Shown here piece by piece: positions 63,088-64,000 of a stretch of 64,000 nucleotides of DNA (the first letter of the stretch is position 1; each line of letters begins with the position of its first letter). The notes under the pieces are model-generated. The model was given only the letters and a program-made list of their open reading frames with translations, did no database searches and was not told the DNA's origin. Made by a program: the position numbers and the translations under genes. This stretch comes from Lucinisca nassula (taxonomy: Eukaryota > Mollusca > Bivalvia > Lucinida > Lucinidae): positions 11,856,725-11,920,724 of the forward strand of contig OY757014.1 in NCBI GenBank assembly GCA_963580285.1. Reading direction: 5' to 3'.

Positions 63088-64000
63088 GAAAAACTTTGTC
63101 ATCGTTCTAGCGCCTACATTTCTTCACCAATTTCAATATAACTTCACCCAAATGTTCCTTATAAAAAAAACTCGAGCGAGTTCGACTTCAAAGTCATGAC
63201 CTCAAGGTCAAGGTCACTGTGGCTATTTTTAGAAAAACTTTGTCATCGCTCTAGCGCCTTCATTTCTTCACCAATTTCAATGTATCTTCTCACAAATGTT
63301 TCTTATGACAATATCTCAGCGAGTTCGACTTTCAAGGTCATGACCTCAAGGTCAAGGTCACTGTGGCTATTTTTAGAAAAACTTTGTCATCGCTCTAGTG
63401 CCTACATTTCTTCACCAATTTCAATATAACTTCACACAAATGTTCCTTATAAAAAAATCTCGAGCGAGTTCGACTTCAAAGTCATGACCTCAAGGTCAAG
63501 GTCACTTTGGCTATTTTTAGAAAAACTTTGTCATCGCTCTAGGGCCTACATTTCTTCACCAATTTCAATATAACTTCACACAAATGTTTCTTATGACAAT
63601 ATCTCAGCGAGATCGACTTTCAAGGTCATGACCTCAAGGTCAAGGTCACTGTGGCTATTTTAAGAAAAACTTTGTCATCACTCTAGCGCCTACATTTCTT
63701 CACTGATTTCAATATAACTTCAAACAAATGTGCCTTATGACAATATCTTGAGCAAGGTTGACTTTCAAGGTCATGACCTCATGGTCAAGGTCACTGTGGC
63801 TATTTTTAGAAAAAACTTTGTCATTGCTCTAGTGCCTACATTTCTTCACTGATTTCAATGTAACTTCACACAAATGTTCCTTATGACAATATCTCAAGTG
63901 TGTTCGACTTTCAGGGTCATGACCTCAAGGTCAAGGTCACTGTAGCTATTTTTAGAAAAAAATTGTCATCGCTCTAGCGCCTACATTTCTTCACCGATTT
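63088..64000 (+). repeat. HA-type core array, runs off the window
   Basis: Units of about 150 bp with CTAGCGCCTACATTTCTTCA, TTCAATATAACTTCACACAA and GACCTCAAGGTCAAGGTCAC, the same as at 5.0-5.64 kb. No 3' end is seen before the window stops. The head belongs to family HJ, so the element is a chimera. Confidence 0.8.

Noticed and set aside
29381..64000. CRISPR-like arrays
   Set aside because: The regular repeats are long, diverged core units of eukaryotic mobile elements, with no short conserved repeat and unique spacer pattern.

Overview
This is animal nuclear DNA, most likely from a bivalve mollusc. It is AT-rich and intron/intergenic in character. It is crowded with hairpin-ended tandem-repeat elements carrying TCTG/TCCG tracts, tRNA-derived SINEs and CR1/jockey-like LINE pieces, of the kinds known from bivalve genomes. 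No species can be named from the sequence alone. The only host exon I recognise is the first coding exon of a mucolipin (TRPML)-like channel at 48.3 kb. Everything to its right up to the window end would then be intron or intergenic repeat.

The centrepiece is a 16.3-kb Polinton/Maverick (12366-28635). It has 358-bp terminal inverted repeats, an AG...CT terminus and a 6-bp ATATAT target duplication. It carries about 16 densely packed genes on both strands: protein-primed DNA polymerase B, retroviral-type integrase, FtsK/A32-like packaging ATPase, double-jelly-roll major capsid protein, a probable fibre-like protein, several small membrane proteins and a few unassigned proteins. No adenovirus-type cysteine protease was found. 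The element is decayed: the polymerase has two compensating frameshifts, the capsid gene holds a 0.5-kb LINE fragment, and two other genes carry one frameshift each. The Polinton sits inside a roughly 1.5-kb hAT-type element (11595-29372, perfect 8-bp duplication TTGCTCAG), which itself sits inside a tandem-repeat element. Four insertion levels can therefore be read in order.

Left arm (1-11.6 kb): two candidate inverted-repeat elements, a minus-strand LINE interrupted by a 417-bp miniature LTR retrotransposon and by a hairpin-ended element, a SINE, a foldback with perfect 34-bp arms, and a 1.14-kb tandem triplication carrying TTAA-flanked (piggyBac-like) MITEs. The miniature LTR element has a tRNA-like sequence with A and B boxes in each LTR and a tRNA-Lys-type primer binding site.

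Right arm (29.4-64 kb): almost wall-to-wall families (labelled HA-HK here) that share one plan. They have a 5' hairpin, a TCTG/TCCG tract, tandem core units, the 5' stem repeated inverted near the 3' end, and a second hairpin or short inverted repeat followed by CTNGT. At several nested insertions the empty site can be read from a sibling repeat unit, an ORF or the other arm of a palindrome. These show insertion next to T with no target duplication, as expected of Helentron-associated non-autonomous elements (HINEs). The window ends inside one of these arrays.
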